From Halobaculum litoreum (GTDB lineage: Archaea > Halobacteriota > Halobacteria > Halobacteriales > Haloferacaceae), in assembly GCF_030127125.1 (NCBI RefSeq), contig NZ_CP126156.1, positions 2,108,001-2,172,000 of the forward strand: a stretch of DNA of 64,000 nucleotides, given 5' to 3'. Below the pieces are notes generated by a model, which was not told where the DNA came from, did no database searches, and saw nothing but the letters and a program-made list of their open reading frames with translations. Shown here in pieces: positions 18,207 through 27,550 of the stretch. Made by a program: the position numbers and the translations under genes. Positions within the stretch are counted from its first letter, which is position 1, and every line of letters starts with the position of its first letter.

Positions 18207-18234
18207 TCGGGGCCGAGGGGGCGCGAACGACCGC

Positions 18235-18292
18235 GTTTCACTTCCGCCACGGTTCACGAAGGTTTACCCCCGACGACGCGATACGATCGGCA
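18235..18292 (+). promoter_or_regulatory. hef promoter sharing an element with the XPD-like helicase gene
   Basis: The element TTCACTTCCGCCACG at 18236-18250 is followed by AGGTTTAC (TATA position, about 29 nt before the ATG) and CCGACGACGCG. The same three blocks, in the same order and spacing, precede the FeS helicase gene at 22150-22194. I see no third copy in the window. The two genes encode unrelated N-termini, so the similarity is in DNA before the start codon, as expected for a shared control element. Confidence 0.6.
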
Positions 18293-20824
18293 ATGGCCGA
18301 GGCCGCCGAGTCGGGCGCGTACGTCGAGCACCCCCTGCTGGTGCCGGAGTTCATCGAGAACCGCCGCTACCAGACGGAGTTGGCGGCGACCGCCCGGAGC
18401 GGGCACACGCTCGTGTGTCTGCCGACCGGCCTCGGGAAGACGACCGTCTCGCTGCTCGTGACCGCCCACCGGCTGTACGAGGTCGGCGGCAAGTCGCTGT
18501 TCCTCGCGCCGACGAAGCCGCTCGTCCAGCAGCACGCCGACTTCTACCGCGAGGCCCTGGACGTCGCCGACGAGGAGATCGTCGTGTTCACGGGCGAGGT
18601 CCGTCCGGACGACCGCGCCGAGTTGTGGGAGTCGGCGAGCATCGTGATCGCGACGCCGCAGGTCGTCGAGAACGACCTCGTCGGAAACCGCATCTCGCTG
18701 GCGGACGTGACCCACTGCACCTTCGACGAGTGCCACCGCGCCAGCGGCGACTACGCGTACGTGTACATCGCCGAGCGCTACCACGCCGACGCCGACGACC
18801 CGCTCGTCACCGGGATGTCGGCCTCGCCCGGCGGCGACCGCGAGGAGATCACCGCGGTGTGCGAGAACCTCGGTATCGGGCAGGTGGAGGTGATGACCGA
18901 GGAGGACGCCGACGTCGCGGAGTACACCCACGACACCGACGTGCAGTGGGAGCGGATCGACCTGCCCGAACCCATCGTCGAGATCCGCGACGCGCTCAAC
19001 GAGGTGATCACCGACCGTCTGGAGATGCTGAAGTCGCTCGGCGTCTCGCGCACGACCCAGCCGGACGTCTCCCAGAAGGACCTCAACCGGATGCGCGGGG
19101 AGCTCCAGCGCATGATGGACGGCGGCGACTCGGACGCGTACAAGGGGATGTCCGTCCACGCGGAGGTGATGAAGCTCCGGCGGGCGGTCGAACTCGTCGA
19201 GACCCAGAGCGTCGAGGCGCTGCGACGCTACTTCGAGCGCCAGCGCAACGCCGCGCGCTCGTCGGGCGCCTCGAAGGCGAGCCAGCGGCTGATCGCCGAG
19301 CCGAAGGTGCGCGAGGCGATGCGGAAGGCCGAGAGCTTCGACGACCTCCACCCGAAGTTCCGGCGCACGCGCGTCCTGCTCGCGCAGACGCTCGGCATCG
19401 GCGGCGGCGAGCGCGTCATCGTGTTCACCGAGTCGCGCGACACCGCCGAGGCGCTCACGGAGTTCCTCTCGGCGTCGTTCGACACCCGGCGGTTCGTCGG
19501 CCAGGGCGACAAGGAGGGCTCCGACGGGATGACCCAGACGCAGCAACAGGAGACGCTCGACGCGTTCCGCGCCGGCGAGTTCGAGGTGCTCGTCTCCACC
19601 AGCGTCGCCGAGGAGGGGCTGGACGTCCCCGAGGTCGACCTGGTCCTCTTCTTCGAGCCGGTGCCGACGGCGATCCGGTCGATCCAGCGGAAGGGGCGGA
19701 CCGGCCGGCAGGACGAGGGTGCGGTCGTCGTGCTCCTCGCGAACGACACGCGCGACGAGGCGTTCTTCTGGATCTCGCGCCGGCGCGAGAAGGAGATGGA
19801 GGAGGAGCTGCGGAAGCTGAAGGGCGTCGCCGACGAGATCGCCGGCGAGTTGGACGACGACCAGGCGGGGCTCGCCGACTTCGAGAGCGAGGGAAGTGAG
19901 CCCCCGGGGCGAACGGGGAGCGAAGCGACCCCCGAGCAGTCGAGCGCCGGCGCGAGCGGCGGACAGCCGGGGCTCACGGACTTCGAGCCCGACGACGGCG
20001 CAGCCGACGAGGACGAGTCGGTCGACGAGGACGGGACGGTCGACGCCGACGACGGTGGAACGGAGGACGCCGACGCTGCGGCCGACGACGCGGTGGAGGA
20101 CGCCGAGGACGACGTCGTCGCCGCCGCCGGCACCGATACCGACGGCGTCGAGATCGTCATCGACCAGCGCGAGTTGGAGTCGACCATCGCGCGCGACCTC
20201 TCGACGCGCGAGGGGATCACGACGCGGCTGGAGACGCTCGCGGTCGGCGACTACGTGCTCTCCGACCGCGTCGCCGTCGAGCGCAAGTCGGTGGCGGACT
20301 TCCTCGACACGCTCGTCGGCGGCGACCGCTCGATGTTCGAGCAGGTGAAAGACACCGCCCGCGCGTACGCCCGGCCCGTCGTGATCGTCGAGGGGGAGGA
20401 CCTGTACGGCGAGCGCAACGTCCACCCGAACGCGATCCGCGGGGCGCTCTCCTCGCTCGCCATCGACTTCGACGCGAGCGTGCTGCGCACGGAGAACGAG
20501 CAGGACACCGCCGACCTGCTGGAGGTGATCGCCCGCCGCGAGCAGGAGACGAACGACCGCGAGGTGTCCGCCCACGGCGAGAAGGGAGCGAAGACGCTCG
20601 GCGAGCAGCAGGAGTACGTCGTCTCGTCGATCGCCGACATCGGGCCCGTCACCTCGCGGGCGCTGCTCGACCACTTCGGCAGCGTCGAGGGGGTGATGAC
20701 CGCCCGCGAGGACGACCTCTTGGAGGTGAGCGGCGTCGGACAGGTGACCGCCGACCGGATCCGGGAGGTGGTCGGCAGCGAGTACGCCGAGCGGAGCGAC
20801 GCCGCGGACGGGGACGACGCGTAG
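18293..20824 (+). CDS. hef: Hef helicase/nuclease (FANCM-XPF type)
   Basis: The 843-residue protein processes stalled replication forks. An SF2 helicase core occupies about residues 20-500 (Walker A PTGLGKTT 44-51, DECHRA box at 145, motif VI QRKGRTGRQ). A long acidic linker spans about 525-625. Then comes an XPF/ERCC4 nuclease whose catalytic ERKSVADF begins at residue 663, and a helix-hairpin-helix pair ends the protein (IADIGPVTSRALLDHFGS, LLEVSGVGQVTADRI). Two PCNA-box-like motifs, QAGLADFE (524-531) and QPGLTDFE (558-565), flank a Ser/Gly/Thr insert in the linker. ATG 18293 follows the shared promoter element. Confidence 0.96.
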   Translation: MAEAAESGAYVEHPLLVPEFIENRRYQTELAATARSGHTLVCLPTGLGKTTVSLLVTAHRLYEVGGKSLFLAPTKPLVQQHADFYREALDVADEEIVVFTGEVRPDDRAELWESASIVIATPQVVENDLVGNRISLADVTHCTFDECHRASGDYAYVYIAERYHADADDPLVTGMSASPGGDREEITAVCENLGIGQVEVMTEEDADVAEYTHDTDVQWERIDLPEPIVEIRDALNEVITDRLEMLKSLGVSRTTQPDVSQKDLNRMRGELQRMMDGGDSDAYKGMSVHAEVMKLRRAVELVETQSVEALRRYFERQRNAARSSGASKASQRLIAEPKVREAMRKAESFDDLHPKFRRTRVLLAQTLGIGGGERVIVFTESRDTAEALTEFLSASFDTRRFVGQGDKEGSDGMTQTQQQETLDAFRAGEFEVLVSTSVAEEGLDVPEVDLVLFFEPVPTAIRSIQRKGRTGRQDEGAVVVLLANDTRDEAFFWISRRREKEMEEELRKLKGVADEIAGELDDDQAGLADFESEGSEPPGRTGSEATPEQSSAGASGGQPGLTDFEPDDGAADEDESVDEDGTVDADDGGTEDADAAADDAVEDAEDDVVAAAGTDTDGVEIVIDQRELESTIARDLSTREGITTRLETLAVGDYVLSDRVAVERKSVADFLDTLVGGDRSMFEQVKDTARAYARPVVIVEGEDLYGERNVHPNAIRGALSSLAIDFDASVLRTENEQDTADLLEVIARREQETNDREVSAHGEKGAKTLGEQQEYVVSSIADIGPVTSRALLDHFGSVEGVMTAREDDLLEVSGVGQVTADRIREVVGSEYAERSDAADGDDA
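19909..19931 (+). repeat. 23-nt repeat inside the hef linker
   Basis: These 23 bases, beginning GCGAACGGGGAGCG and ending AAGCGACCC, are identical to the minus strand at 31798-31820 in argC. Both copies are read in the same frame as RTGSEAT, although the two proteins are unrelated. In Hef the copy lies in the insert between the two PCNA-box-like motifs. Confidence 0.7.
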
Positions 20825-20828
20825 CCGG

Positions 20829-21482
20829 TCAGCGCCGCAACGCGGCGAGCGCCTCGGCCGCCTCGCGGGCCGCCTCGAGGTGGGCGGCCGCCGTCCGGGG
20901 TCGCTCGCCGCCGCGCCGGCCTCGGCGTGGCGCCGCAGCGCCCGCGCGAGCGCGTCGCGACCGGCCGTCAGGTCGTCGCCGCCCGCGTCGGGCGTCGGCC
21001 TCGGCGTCGCGCCCGCGGCGGCGGGGCGCCCGTCGGGTCCGGATCCGGCGTCGTCGCCGCGGACCCGTGACCGTTCGCCCCGGACCCCGGCAGGTCGTCC
21101 GGCGCCCCGTTCGGCGCCGGCTCGTCCCCCGGCGCGCCGCCGGGCGTCCGGGGTCCGGCGCGGGCGCGTCCGACACGGCCGGCGTGTCGGTCGTCCCCGC
21201 AGGGGTCTCGCCGCCGGCGCCGCTGTCGGCCGCCCCGCCGGCGCCCGCGTCGCCGTCCGCGCCGCACTCCGGGCAGAACTCCCGGCCGTCCTGTCGGAAG
21301 ATCGGCGAGCCACAAGCGTCGCAGTGGCTGTTCGTCATCGTCGCCCCCTTGAGGAGGAGTTCGCTCATCCGGCGCGTGGACTCGCGTTTCTCCTCGTCGC
21401 GGGCGAACTTCTCGCGGAGTTTCTCGCGCTCGGCCTCCTTGTCGAAGCCGGTGTCGTCGCCGGCGGCCGCGTCGTCGCTCAT
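20829..21482 (-). pseudogene. zinc-ribbon protein of the Sjogren/scleroderma autoantigen 1 type (three frameshifts)
   Basis: From ATG 21480-21482 the frame gives a charged helix (REKLREKFARDEEKRES), RRMSELLLKGATMTNSHC and a zinc ribbon CDACGSPIFRQDGREFCPEC, the signature of the archaeal autoantigen-p27 family. Beyond PAPDPG the sense moves frame three times. It goes to TPGGAPGDEPAPNGAP, then to PRPTPDAGGDDLTAGRDALA, then back to the first frame for AAHLEAAREAAEALAALRR and the stop. Three one-base errors in about 400 very GC-rich bases explain this better than decay. The middle is a disordered Pro/Gly/Asp linker. Function unknown; it converges with hef. Confidence 0.7.
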
Positions 21483-21560
21483 GGACGGTGGAAACACGCC
21501 GGCGGCGAAAAAGTCAGCGGCGGGGCCGCGGCGCGGCCGCCGGGTGCGGTCGCGGGCGGC

Positions 21561-22040
21561 TCACAGCGACCGCAGCGACGGGACGAGCGCGCCGAGCACC
21601 GCCCCGTACAGCACGTGGGCCGCGAGGCTGAGCGTGTCGAGGTTCGGCAGCGGCGGGGTCGCGGGGGAGCCGACGGCCGCCAGCCACGCCGGCATCAGGA
21701 ACGCCGCGAGCGCGATCCAGAGGACGACCCCGTAGCCCGCCCCGAGCAGCGTCGAGCGCCGCGCCTCGGTGACGTCGAGGGCGTTCGCGAGCGCGACGAA
21801 GGCGACCCCGAGGACCGCGCCGTGGCTCACGTGGACGACCCAGCCGGCGACGCCGCCCGAGAGCCCGTACAGCGAGGGGATCGCGACCTCCAACGCGGGC
21901 GGGGCGAGGATCGAGAACACCACGCCCATCGCGATGCCCGCGACCGCGCCCGCGACGACGCCGCCGCGCCAGCCGCCGTGCTCCGTCTCCGTCTCCGTCT
22001 CCGATTCCGTCGCCGTCGCGGTCGGTGTTCGTGTCTCCAT
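21561..22040 (-). CDS. four-helix membrane protein of unknown function
   Basis: The 159-residue product has a Thr/Glu-rich cytoplasmic or exposed N-terminus of about 22 residues. Four hydrophobic helices follow (GVVAGAVAGIAMGVVFSIL, GWVVHVSHGAVLGVAFVALA, LLGAGYGVVLWIALAAFLM and AAHVLYGAVLGALVPSL). Conserved-looking glycines and the repeated GAVLG(V/A) motif suggest an internal duplication of a two-helix unit, each with an H-x-x-x-G-A-V-L-G pattern. Haloarchaeal proteins of this kind have no assigned role. It diverges from the FeS helicase gene. Confidence 0.7.
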   Translation of the reverse strand: METRTPTATATESETETETEHGGWRGGVVAGAVAGIAMGVVFSILAPPALEVAIPSLYGLSGGVAGWVVHVSHGAVLGVAFVALANALDVTEARRSTLLGAGYGVVLWIALAAFLMPAWLAAVGSPATPPLPNLDTLSLAAHVLYGAVLGALVPSLRSL

Positions 22041-22148
22041 AGCGATACGTCCGGTCGCTCGCCCCGAGGATAGCCGTACGTGCGTCGTGCGTCCGCGGCG
22101 TCCAGTCGCCTCCCGTCGCCCGGTTCGGCGGGCGCGGCGACCGCCGGC

Positions 22149-22204
22149 GTTCACTTCCGCCACGCCACCCGTAGGTTCAAATCCGACGACGCGGAAGTAC
22201 GCCC
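22149..22204 (+). promoter_or_regulatory. promoter of the XPD-like helicase gene, similar to that of hef
   Basis: TTCACTTCCGCCACG at 22150-22164 equals the hef element. AGGTTCAAAT at 22173-22182 occupies the TATA position about 27 nt before GTG 22205, and CCGACGACGCG follows as at hef. The TTCAAATCC stretch looks like a tRNA T-loop, but no tRNA fold surrounds it. Confidence 0.6.
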
Positions 22205-24391
22205 GTGTCGACGACGGACGGTCACCTGCGCTTCTTCCCGTACGAGGAGCCGTACCCGAACCAGCGCGAGGCGATGGACCGCGTCGCCAACTCGCTGGAG
22301 CGCGGGCAGGACGTGTTGTTCGAGGGCGCGCCCGGCACCGGGAAGACGCTCTCGGCGCTCGTGCCCGCGCTGGAGCACGCCCGCGAGCACGACCGGACCG
22401 TAGTCATCACCACGAACGTCCACCAGCAGATGCGCCAGTTCGTGGAGGACGCCCGCGCCATCAACGAGGCCGAGCCCATCCGCGCGTCGGTGTTCAAGGG
22501 GAAGGCGTCGATGTGCCACATCGACGTCGACTACCAGGAGTGTCAGACGCTGCGCGACACCACGCGCTCGCTCGTCGACGACGAGTCCGACCGCGAGCAG
22601 TTGGAGGACCGGCTCGACGACCTCACCGACGAGATGCGCGACGGGGGCGAGGGCGGCGACGCCGGGAGCGCCGCCGAAGCCAGACAGGCCGTCCAAGAGG
22701 AGTTGGAGCGCATCGACGAGGACCTCGACGAGGAGTCGGCCAACACCTGCGACCACTACTACGAGAACCTCACCGGCGACACCGGGGAGTTCTTCTCGTG
22801 GCTGTTCGCCGACGTCCGCACGCCCGAAGAGGTGTACGAGTACGCCGGCAGCCGCGGCTTCTGCGGCTACGAGCTGCTGAAGGAGGGGATGGAGGACGTG
22901 GAGTTGGTCGTCTGCAACTACCACCACCTGCTCGACCCGATGATCCGCGAGCAGTTCTTCCGGTGGCTCGACCGCGACCCGCAGGACGTCATCACCGTGT
23001 TCGACGAGGCGCACAACATCGAGGACGCCGCCCGCGACCACGCCTCGAAGACGCTCACGGAGAACACGCTCGAGGCCGCGCTCAACGAGTTGGAGGAGAC
23101 CGACGACTCCCGCGCCGAGCCCGCCGAGAACGTCCTCGGCGCGTTCACCGAGGCGCTGCGCGACACGTACGACGGGAAGCTCGGCTTCGGCGCGCGCGAG
23201 TCCGTCGGCGAGAACTGGGACGACGTGTCCGTCGCCAACGAGGACCGCCGCGACGACCTGACCCTCGCGTTCCTCGACCGCTACGAGGGGCGCGGCATCC
23301 GCGCGGAGTGCGAACTCGCGCTCCAGCTCGGCAAGCGCCTCGACGAGGAGTACGAGGAGGCGTACCGCGACGGCGAGACTACCACGCGCCGCGAGTGTCA
23401 GACCCTCCAGGCCGCGGCGTTCGTCTCGGCGTGGATGGACGGCGGCGGCGAACTCGGCCAGCACCCGGTCGTCTCCGTGCGCCGCGACGCCGGCACCGAC
23501 GAGGTGTACGGCCGCGCGGAGCTGTACACCTGCATCCCCCGCGAGGTGACCGAGGAGCTGTTCGAGGAGGTGTACGCGAGCGTCCTCATGTCCGCGACCC
23601 TCCGGCCGTTCGAGGTGACACAGGACGTGCTCGGGCTCTCGGACCCCGCGACGCTCGCGTACGGGATGGAGTACCCCGAGGCGAACCGGCGCACCTACTC
23701 GGTGGCGACGCCCGCGCTGTTCGCCTCCGAGCGCGACGACCCCGCGACACAGGAGACCATCGCGGCGACGCTGTCGGACGTCGTCCGGTTCACCCCCGGC
23801 AACAGCCTCCTCTTCTTCCCGTCGTACGCGGAGGCCGAGCGCTACCACGAACTCCTCGCCGGCGACCCGAACCTCGGGCCGCTGCTGCTCGACGGCTCCG
23901 AGCCCGACACCGAGCAGCTCTCCGGAGGCGGCTGGTGAACAGCGACGACGCGGCGCTGTTCACCTCGCTGTGGGGGACGCTCGCGGAGGGGGGTGAGCTT
24001 CGACGGCGACGACGCCCGCACCGTGGCCGTGGTCGGGGTGCCGTACCCGCACCTCTCCGAGCGCATGGAGGCGGTGCAGGACGCGTACGACCGCGCGTTC
24101 GCCGACCGCTCCCGGGACGCCGGCTGGGAGTACGCCGTCGAGATCCCCACCATCAGGAAGACCCGGCAGGCGCTCGGGCGGGTGATCCGCGCGCCCGACG
24201 ACTTCGGCGTGCGCGCGCTGCTGGACAAGCGCTACACCTCCGCGGACATGGGGAAGTACTCCGTGCGCGACGCGTTCCCGCCCGAGGAACGCGGAGAGTT
24301 GATCGACATCGGCCCGGAGAAGCTGAAGTTCGCGATGCTGAACTTCTACACCGACCACGACGCCTACGACGGGCCACCGCCGGAGCCGTAG
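22205..24391 (+). pseudogene. XPD/Rad3-like FeS helicase (two compensating frameshifts)
   Basis: From GTG 22205 an SF2 helicase of about 728 residues can be read. Walker A is GAPGTGKT (41-48). Four cysteines (104, 113, 182, 220) match the XPD iron-sulfur domain, and the DEAH box starts at 267. The C-terminal motor continues past LLLDGSEPDTEQL. A missing base near 23920 and an extra G in a six-G run near 23993 interrupt it. Between them VNSDDAALFTSLWGTLAEG is read, and after them VSFDGDDARTVAVVGVPYPH. The final motif ALGRVIRAPDDFG is helicase motif VI. Such proteins unwind DNA 5'-3' in repair. Both shifts look like consensus errors. Confidence 0.88.
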
Positions 24392-24421
24392 TCGGAGCGC
24401 GGAGTCGGGCCCGTCCGGCGG

Positions 24422-24871
24422 TCACCGCCGGACGCGGCGCCACGCGAGCACCCCGCCGCGCGCCGACAGGAACCCGCCGACCGAGCCGCCGACCCCGACC
24501 ACGAGGAACGCGAGAACGAACACCCACACCGGGGAGTCGGCGGGTGTCGTCGGAGCCGAACGGAGTGTCGCGACCGCCTCGCCGACGGCAACCGCGACCG
24601 TCCAGCCCGCGGCCGGGACGACGCCGAGTCCGACCGCCGGGAGCAGGCCGCCCTCCGAGAGGGCGCAGCAGCCGCCGACGACCGGCGGGCCGGCGAACAC
24701 GACCGCCACGAGGACCGCCTCGTACGGCGCGGCCGACGGCCTCGGGTCGCCCGCCACGACCGACACGGTCAGTCCGACCAACACGAGCACCGCGACCACG
24801 TCGGCGAGGACGAACCACCGGAACCGACGAGGGCGGCCGCGAAGCGGGATCGCCGGCTCGGTTCGGGTCAC
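24422..24871 (-). CDS. four-helix membrane protein, array member 1
   Basis: The 149-residue protein has four hydrophobic segments and ends with a Gly-rich helix and a basic tail (SARGGVLAWRRVRR). The stretch PADSPVWVFVLAFLVVGVGG resembles the equivalent part of the next three genes, so they are paralogues. GTG 24869-24871 has an AT-rich TTTTTTCACC about 27 nt upstream, giving this gene its own promoter. No catalytic motif is visible and the function is unknown. Confidence 0.65.
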   Translation of the reverse strand: MTRTEPAIPLRGRPRRFRWFVLADVVAVLVLVGLTVSVVAGDPRPSAAPYEAVLVAVVFAGPPVVGGCCALSEGGLLPAVGLGVVPAAGWTVAVAVGEAVATLRSAPTTPADSPVWVFVLAFLVVGVGGSVGGFLSARGGVLAWRRVRR

Positions 24872-24936
24872 GGCTCCCCCGACACGAGCGTCGGTGAAAA
24901 AACCCAACTCGGCGTCGGTGTCGACGCCCCGTCGGC

Positions 24937-25386
24937 TCACTCGCCGAGTCGCGTCGACGCGGACCGCCCCGCGCGTCCGAGGAGGTAGCCGCCGACGGCG
25001 ACGACGACGCCGGCGAGTCCGAAGTACGTCGCGATGGCCCACAACGGCGCGTCGCCGGGCGTCGGCGACCGCCCGAGCAGCCGCGAGACGCCGCGGGCGA
25101 CGACGACGGCGAGCGTCCACGCGACACCCGGCCCGACGCCGAGGGCGACCGCGACGAACGGGCCGCGACCGCACGCACCACGCGCCGCCGCCGGGAGCGC
25201 CGGCGAGACCAGCGCCGCCGGGATCGCGGCGTAGTAGGCGGGGCGGAGCCACCCGGAGTCGCCGAACGGCACCGACGCGAGCGTGAGGCCGACGAGCGTA
25301 GTGACGACCGCCGCCGCGACCGCGAGCGACGCGCGCTCGGCGTCGACGCTCGCAGTCCCCGCACGCGGAGCGGACGGAGGGGTCAT
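24937..25386 (-). CDS. four-helix membrane protein, array member 2
   Basis: This 149-residue paralogue reads MTPPSAPRAGTASVDAERA before its first helix and ends GYLLGRAGRSASTRLGE. The shared element PGDAPLWAIATYFGLAGVVV aligns with members 1 and 3. Its ATG overlaps the stop of member 3 by four bases (ATGA), so the two are translated together and may form a hetero-oligomer. Unknown function. Confidence 0.65.
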   Translation of the reverse strand: MTPPSAPRAGTASVDAERASLAVAAAVVTTLVGLTLASVPFGDSGWLRPAYYAAIPAALVSPALPAAARGACGRGPFVAVALGVGPGVAWTLAVVVARGVSRLLGRSPTPGDAPLWAIATYFGLAGVVVAVGGYLLGRAGRSASTRLGE

Positions 25387-25862
25387 CGGTCCCCGCGTGC
25401 GGGGCGCCTGCGCCACCCGAGGAGCGCGACCCGACCGACCGCGAACCCGGCGAGCGCGCCACACACCCCGATGACCAGAAACGCCAGCGTGATCGCCCAC
25501 AGCGGGGAGTCCGCCGGCGGGAGGTCGGCGCCGGCGAGCAGCCGGACCCAGCCGACGACGAGCGCCGTCGCGGCCCACGCGAGCGACGGCGTCGCCCCCA
25601 GCGCCGCCGCCGGGAGCAGTCCGCCGCCCAGCAGGGCGGCCGCCGCGCCGACGACGGGCGGGAGCAGGAACAGCACGGCGGGGAGCGCCAGATCGTACAG
25701 GCGCCCGGACAGCGGGGCGAACCCGAGCGCGGCGACCGCCACCGTCACGAGGACGAAGCCGGCGGTGAGCGCGGCGTAGCCGGCGAGGAGCGGGCGCCAG
25801 TAGCGCGGGCGGTCCGACAGCGGGAGGAGGGCGCGGCGGACGTCGGCGGGGGCGACGGACAT
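25383..25862 (-). CDS. four-helix membrane protein, array member 3
   Basis: The 159-residue paralogue starts at ATG 25860-25862 (MSVAPADVRRALLPLSDRPR), with TTTTTGAT about 27 nt upstream. Four helices are evident, and PADSPLWAITLAFLVIGVCG is the family signature before the last one. The C-terminus is basic (LGWRRRPARGDR). It is the first gene of a two-gene unit with member 2. Unknown function. Confidence 0.68.
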   Translation of the reverse strand: MSVAPADVRRALLPLSDRPRYWRPLLAGYAALTAGFVLVTVAVAALGFAPLSGRLYDLALPAVLFLLPPVVGAAAALLGGGLLPAAALGATPSLAWAATALVVGWVRLLAGADLPPADSPLWAITLAFLVIGVCGALAGFAVGRVALLGWRRRPARGDR

Positions 25863-25921
25863 CGGTCGCGTGTTCCACACCGGCGATCAAAAACGTGTGG
25901 TCCGACCGGCGTCCCGTCGGA

Positions 25922-26391
25922 TCAGCGGCGGCGAAGCCACACGGCGACACGCCGGCCGAGGGTCGTCGCCGTGCGCCCGGCGGCGAAGCCGAACGCGGCC
26001 GTCGCGACACCGAGGCCGACGAACGCCGCGACGAGTCCGAGGTCGGCCGACCCGGGAGGCGGACCGAGCGCGGGGACGACGGCCGCGACGGCGACGGCGG
26101 CGCCCCACGCGAGCGCCGGAAGCGCTCCCGCGGCGAGGGGACGGGCGGCCGTCCGCCGGCGGCCGCGTGCAGGGCGGCGAACGCGGCCGGGGCGAGGAAC
26201 GCCGCGAGCAGCGCCGCGTCGAGCGGCGACGGAGACGACCACGGCGTGTCCGGGGACGCCCCGAGCGTGAGGGCCACGAGGCAGCCGGCGGCGGCGACCG
26301 TCGCCGCGCCCGACAGCCGTCGGCACCGGCGCAGCCACCGCGGGACGCCGCCCCGGCTCGTCGTGTCCGGTGGGGATCGAGCCACGTCCAC
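25922..26391 (-). pseudogene. membrane protein, array member 4 (frameshifted)
   Basis: GTG 26389-26391 opens MDVARSPPDTTSRGGVPRW and two helices ending LHAAAGGRPP. One lost base near 26140-26148 shifts the frame. The rest reads RPLAAGALPALAWGAAVAV, then PPGSADLGLVAAFVGLGVAT and the basic end GRRVAVWLRRR, aligned with the other array members. Restored length is about 156 residues. TTTTTCGG lies about 27 nt upstream. Unknown function. Confidence 0.6.
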
Positions 26392-26509
26392 ACGTGAGCG
26401 GTCGAGCCGAAAAACCCGACGGCGTGTCCGGACCCGTCCGGCGGGGAGTGCCGCCGTCAGCCCCGTCGAGCCCAGTCGGCGACGGAGCCGCCCGGCTCGT
26501 TCGCGGCGA

Positions 26510-27448
26510 CTACGTCAGCAACTCCACGAGCAGCCCCTTCTGCGCGTGCATCCGGTTCTCGGCTTGCTCCCACACGAGCGAGCGCTCCGACTCCAGCACG
26601 GCGTCGGTGACCTCCTCGCCGCGGTGGGCGGGCAGGCAGTGCATGAACGCCGCGTCGGTGCCCGCCAGCAGCTCCTCGTTCACCTGGTACCCCTCGAAGT
26701 CGGGGAGCTTCACCTCGCGGCGACCCTCCTCGCCCATGCTCACCCACACGTCGGTGTACACGACGTCCGCGTCGGCGACGGCCTCCTCGGGCGTGTCGGC
26801 GACCGTCGGCTCGGTGCCGAGTTCCGCACAGCGCTCGTACACGTCGTCCCCGAGTCCGTAGCCGTCGGGCGTGGCGACCGTGAGGTCGAGGCCGGCGAGG
26901 GCGGCGCCGACGGCGAACGAGCGTCCGACGTTGTTGCCGTCGCCGACCCACGCCGCCTGCACGTCGCTCAGGTCGCCGACCTCCTCGTGGATGGTGAGCA
27001 GGTCCGCGAGCGTCTGGCACGGGTGGGCGTCGTCGGTGAGGCCGTTGATCACGGGGACGTCCGCGTACTCCGCGAGGATCTCGGCGTTCTCGTGGGCGAA
27101 CGTCCGCACCATGATCGCGTCGGCGTAGCCGCCGAGCGCGCGGGCGGTGTCCTTCAGCGGCTCGCCGTGGCCCAACTGGATCGCGTCGGGGCCGAGGAAC
27201 ATCGCGTGGCCGCCGAGTTGGGTCATGCCCGTCTCGAAGCTGGCGCGCGTCCGGGTCGAGGGCTTCTCGAACAGCATCGCGAGCGTCGTCCGCGGGAGCT
27301 GGGTGAGGTCCTTGCCGGCCTTCAGGTCGGAGGCGCGCGCGAGGACCGTCGCGAGTTGGTCGCCGGTCAGGTCGTCGATGTCGAGGAAGTCGCTCGGGAA
27401 CGCGTCGGTGTCGTCGTCGGTCATCGTGGGTGTCGTGTTCGTGCTCAT
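26510..27448 (-). CDS. argF: ornithine carbamoyltransferase
   Basis: This 312-residue enzyme makes citrulline from ornithine and carbamoyl phosphate. STRTRASF binds carbamoyl phosphate, DDAHPCQTLAD and FMHCLPAHRG complete the active site, and VSMGEEG is the ornithine-side loop. The start may be ATG 27448 or the in-frame ATG 27424; the first eight residues are non-conserved Thr/Asn. It is the last gene of the arginine cluster, 102 bases after argE, with no strong TATA element in the gap, so read-through from the operon is likely. Confidence 0.95.
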   Translation of the reverse strand: MSTNTTPTMTDDDTDAFPSDFLDIDDLTGDQLATVLARASDLKAGKDLTQLPRTTLAMLFEKPSTRTRASFETGMTQLGGHAMFLGPDAIQLGHGEPLKDTARALGGYADAIMVRTFAHENAEILAEYADVPVINGLTDDAHPCQTLADLLTIHEEVGDLSDVQAAWVGDGNNVGRSFAVGAALAGLDLTVATPDGYGLGDDVYERCAELGTEPTVADTPEEAVADADVVYTDVWVSMGEEGRREVKLPDFEGYQVNEELLAGTDAAFMHCLPAHRGEEVTDAVLESERSLVWEQAENRMHAQKGLLVELLT

Positions 27449-27550
27449 GCTGGGTCGCGGGTCGGTGGTGTGTGGGGTGTCGGTGTGGGACTCGTCGTGC
27501 GGGCGCGGCAGAACGGAGCGGGCGACGTGGGACGCCGGGGCCGCCGTGGG

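Noticed and set aside
18254-21313. Open frame of about 1000 codons antisense to hef
   Set aside because: It is the mirror of GC-rich coding sequence with hef's clear helicase and nuclease domains on the other strand; composition is Arg/Leu/Val-rich without motifs.
22149-22200. Possible tRNA because of GGTTCAAATCC, a classic T-loop sequence
   Set aside because: No acceptor stem, D-arm or anticodon arm can be paired around it, and the same position at hef carries a TATA-like variant; it fits a promoter.
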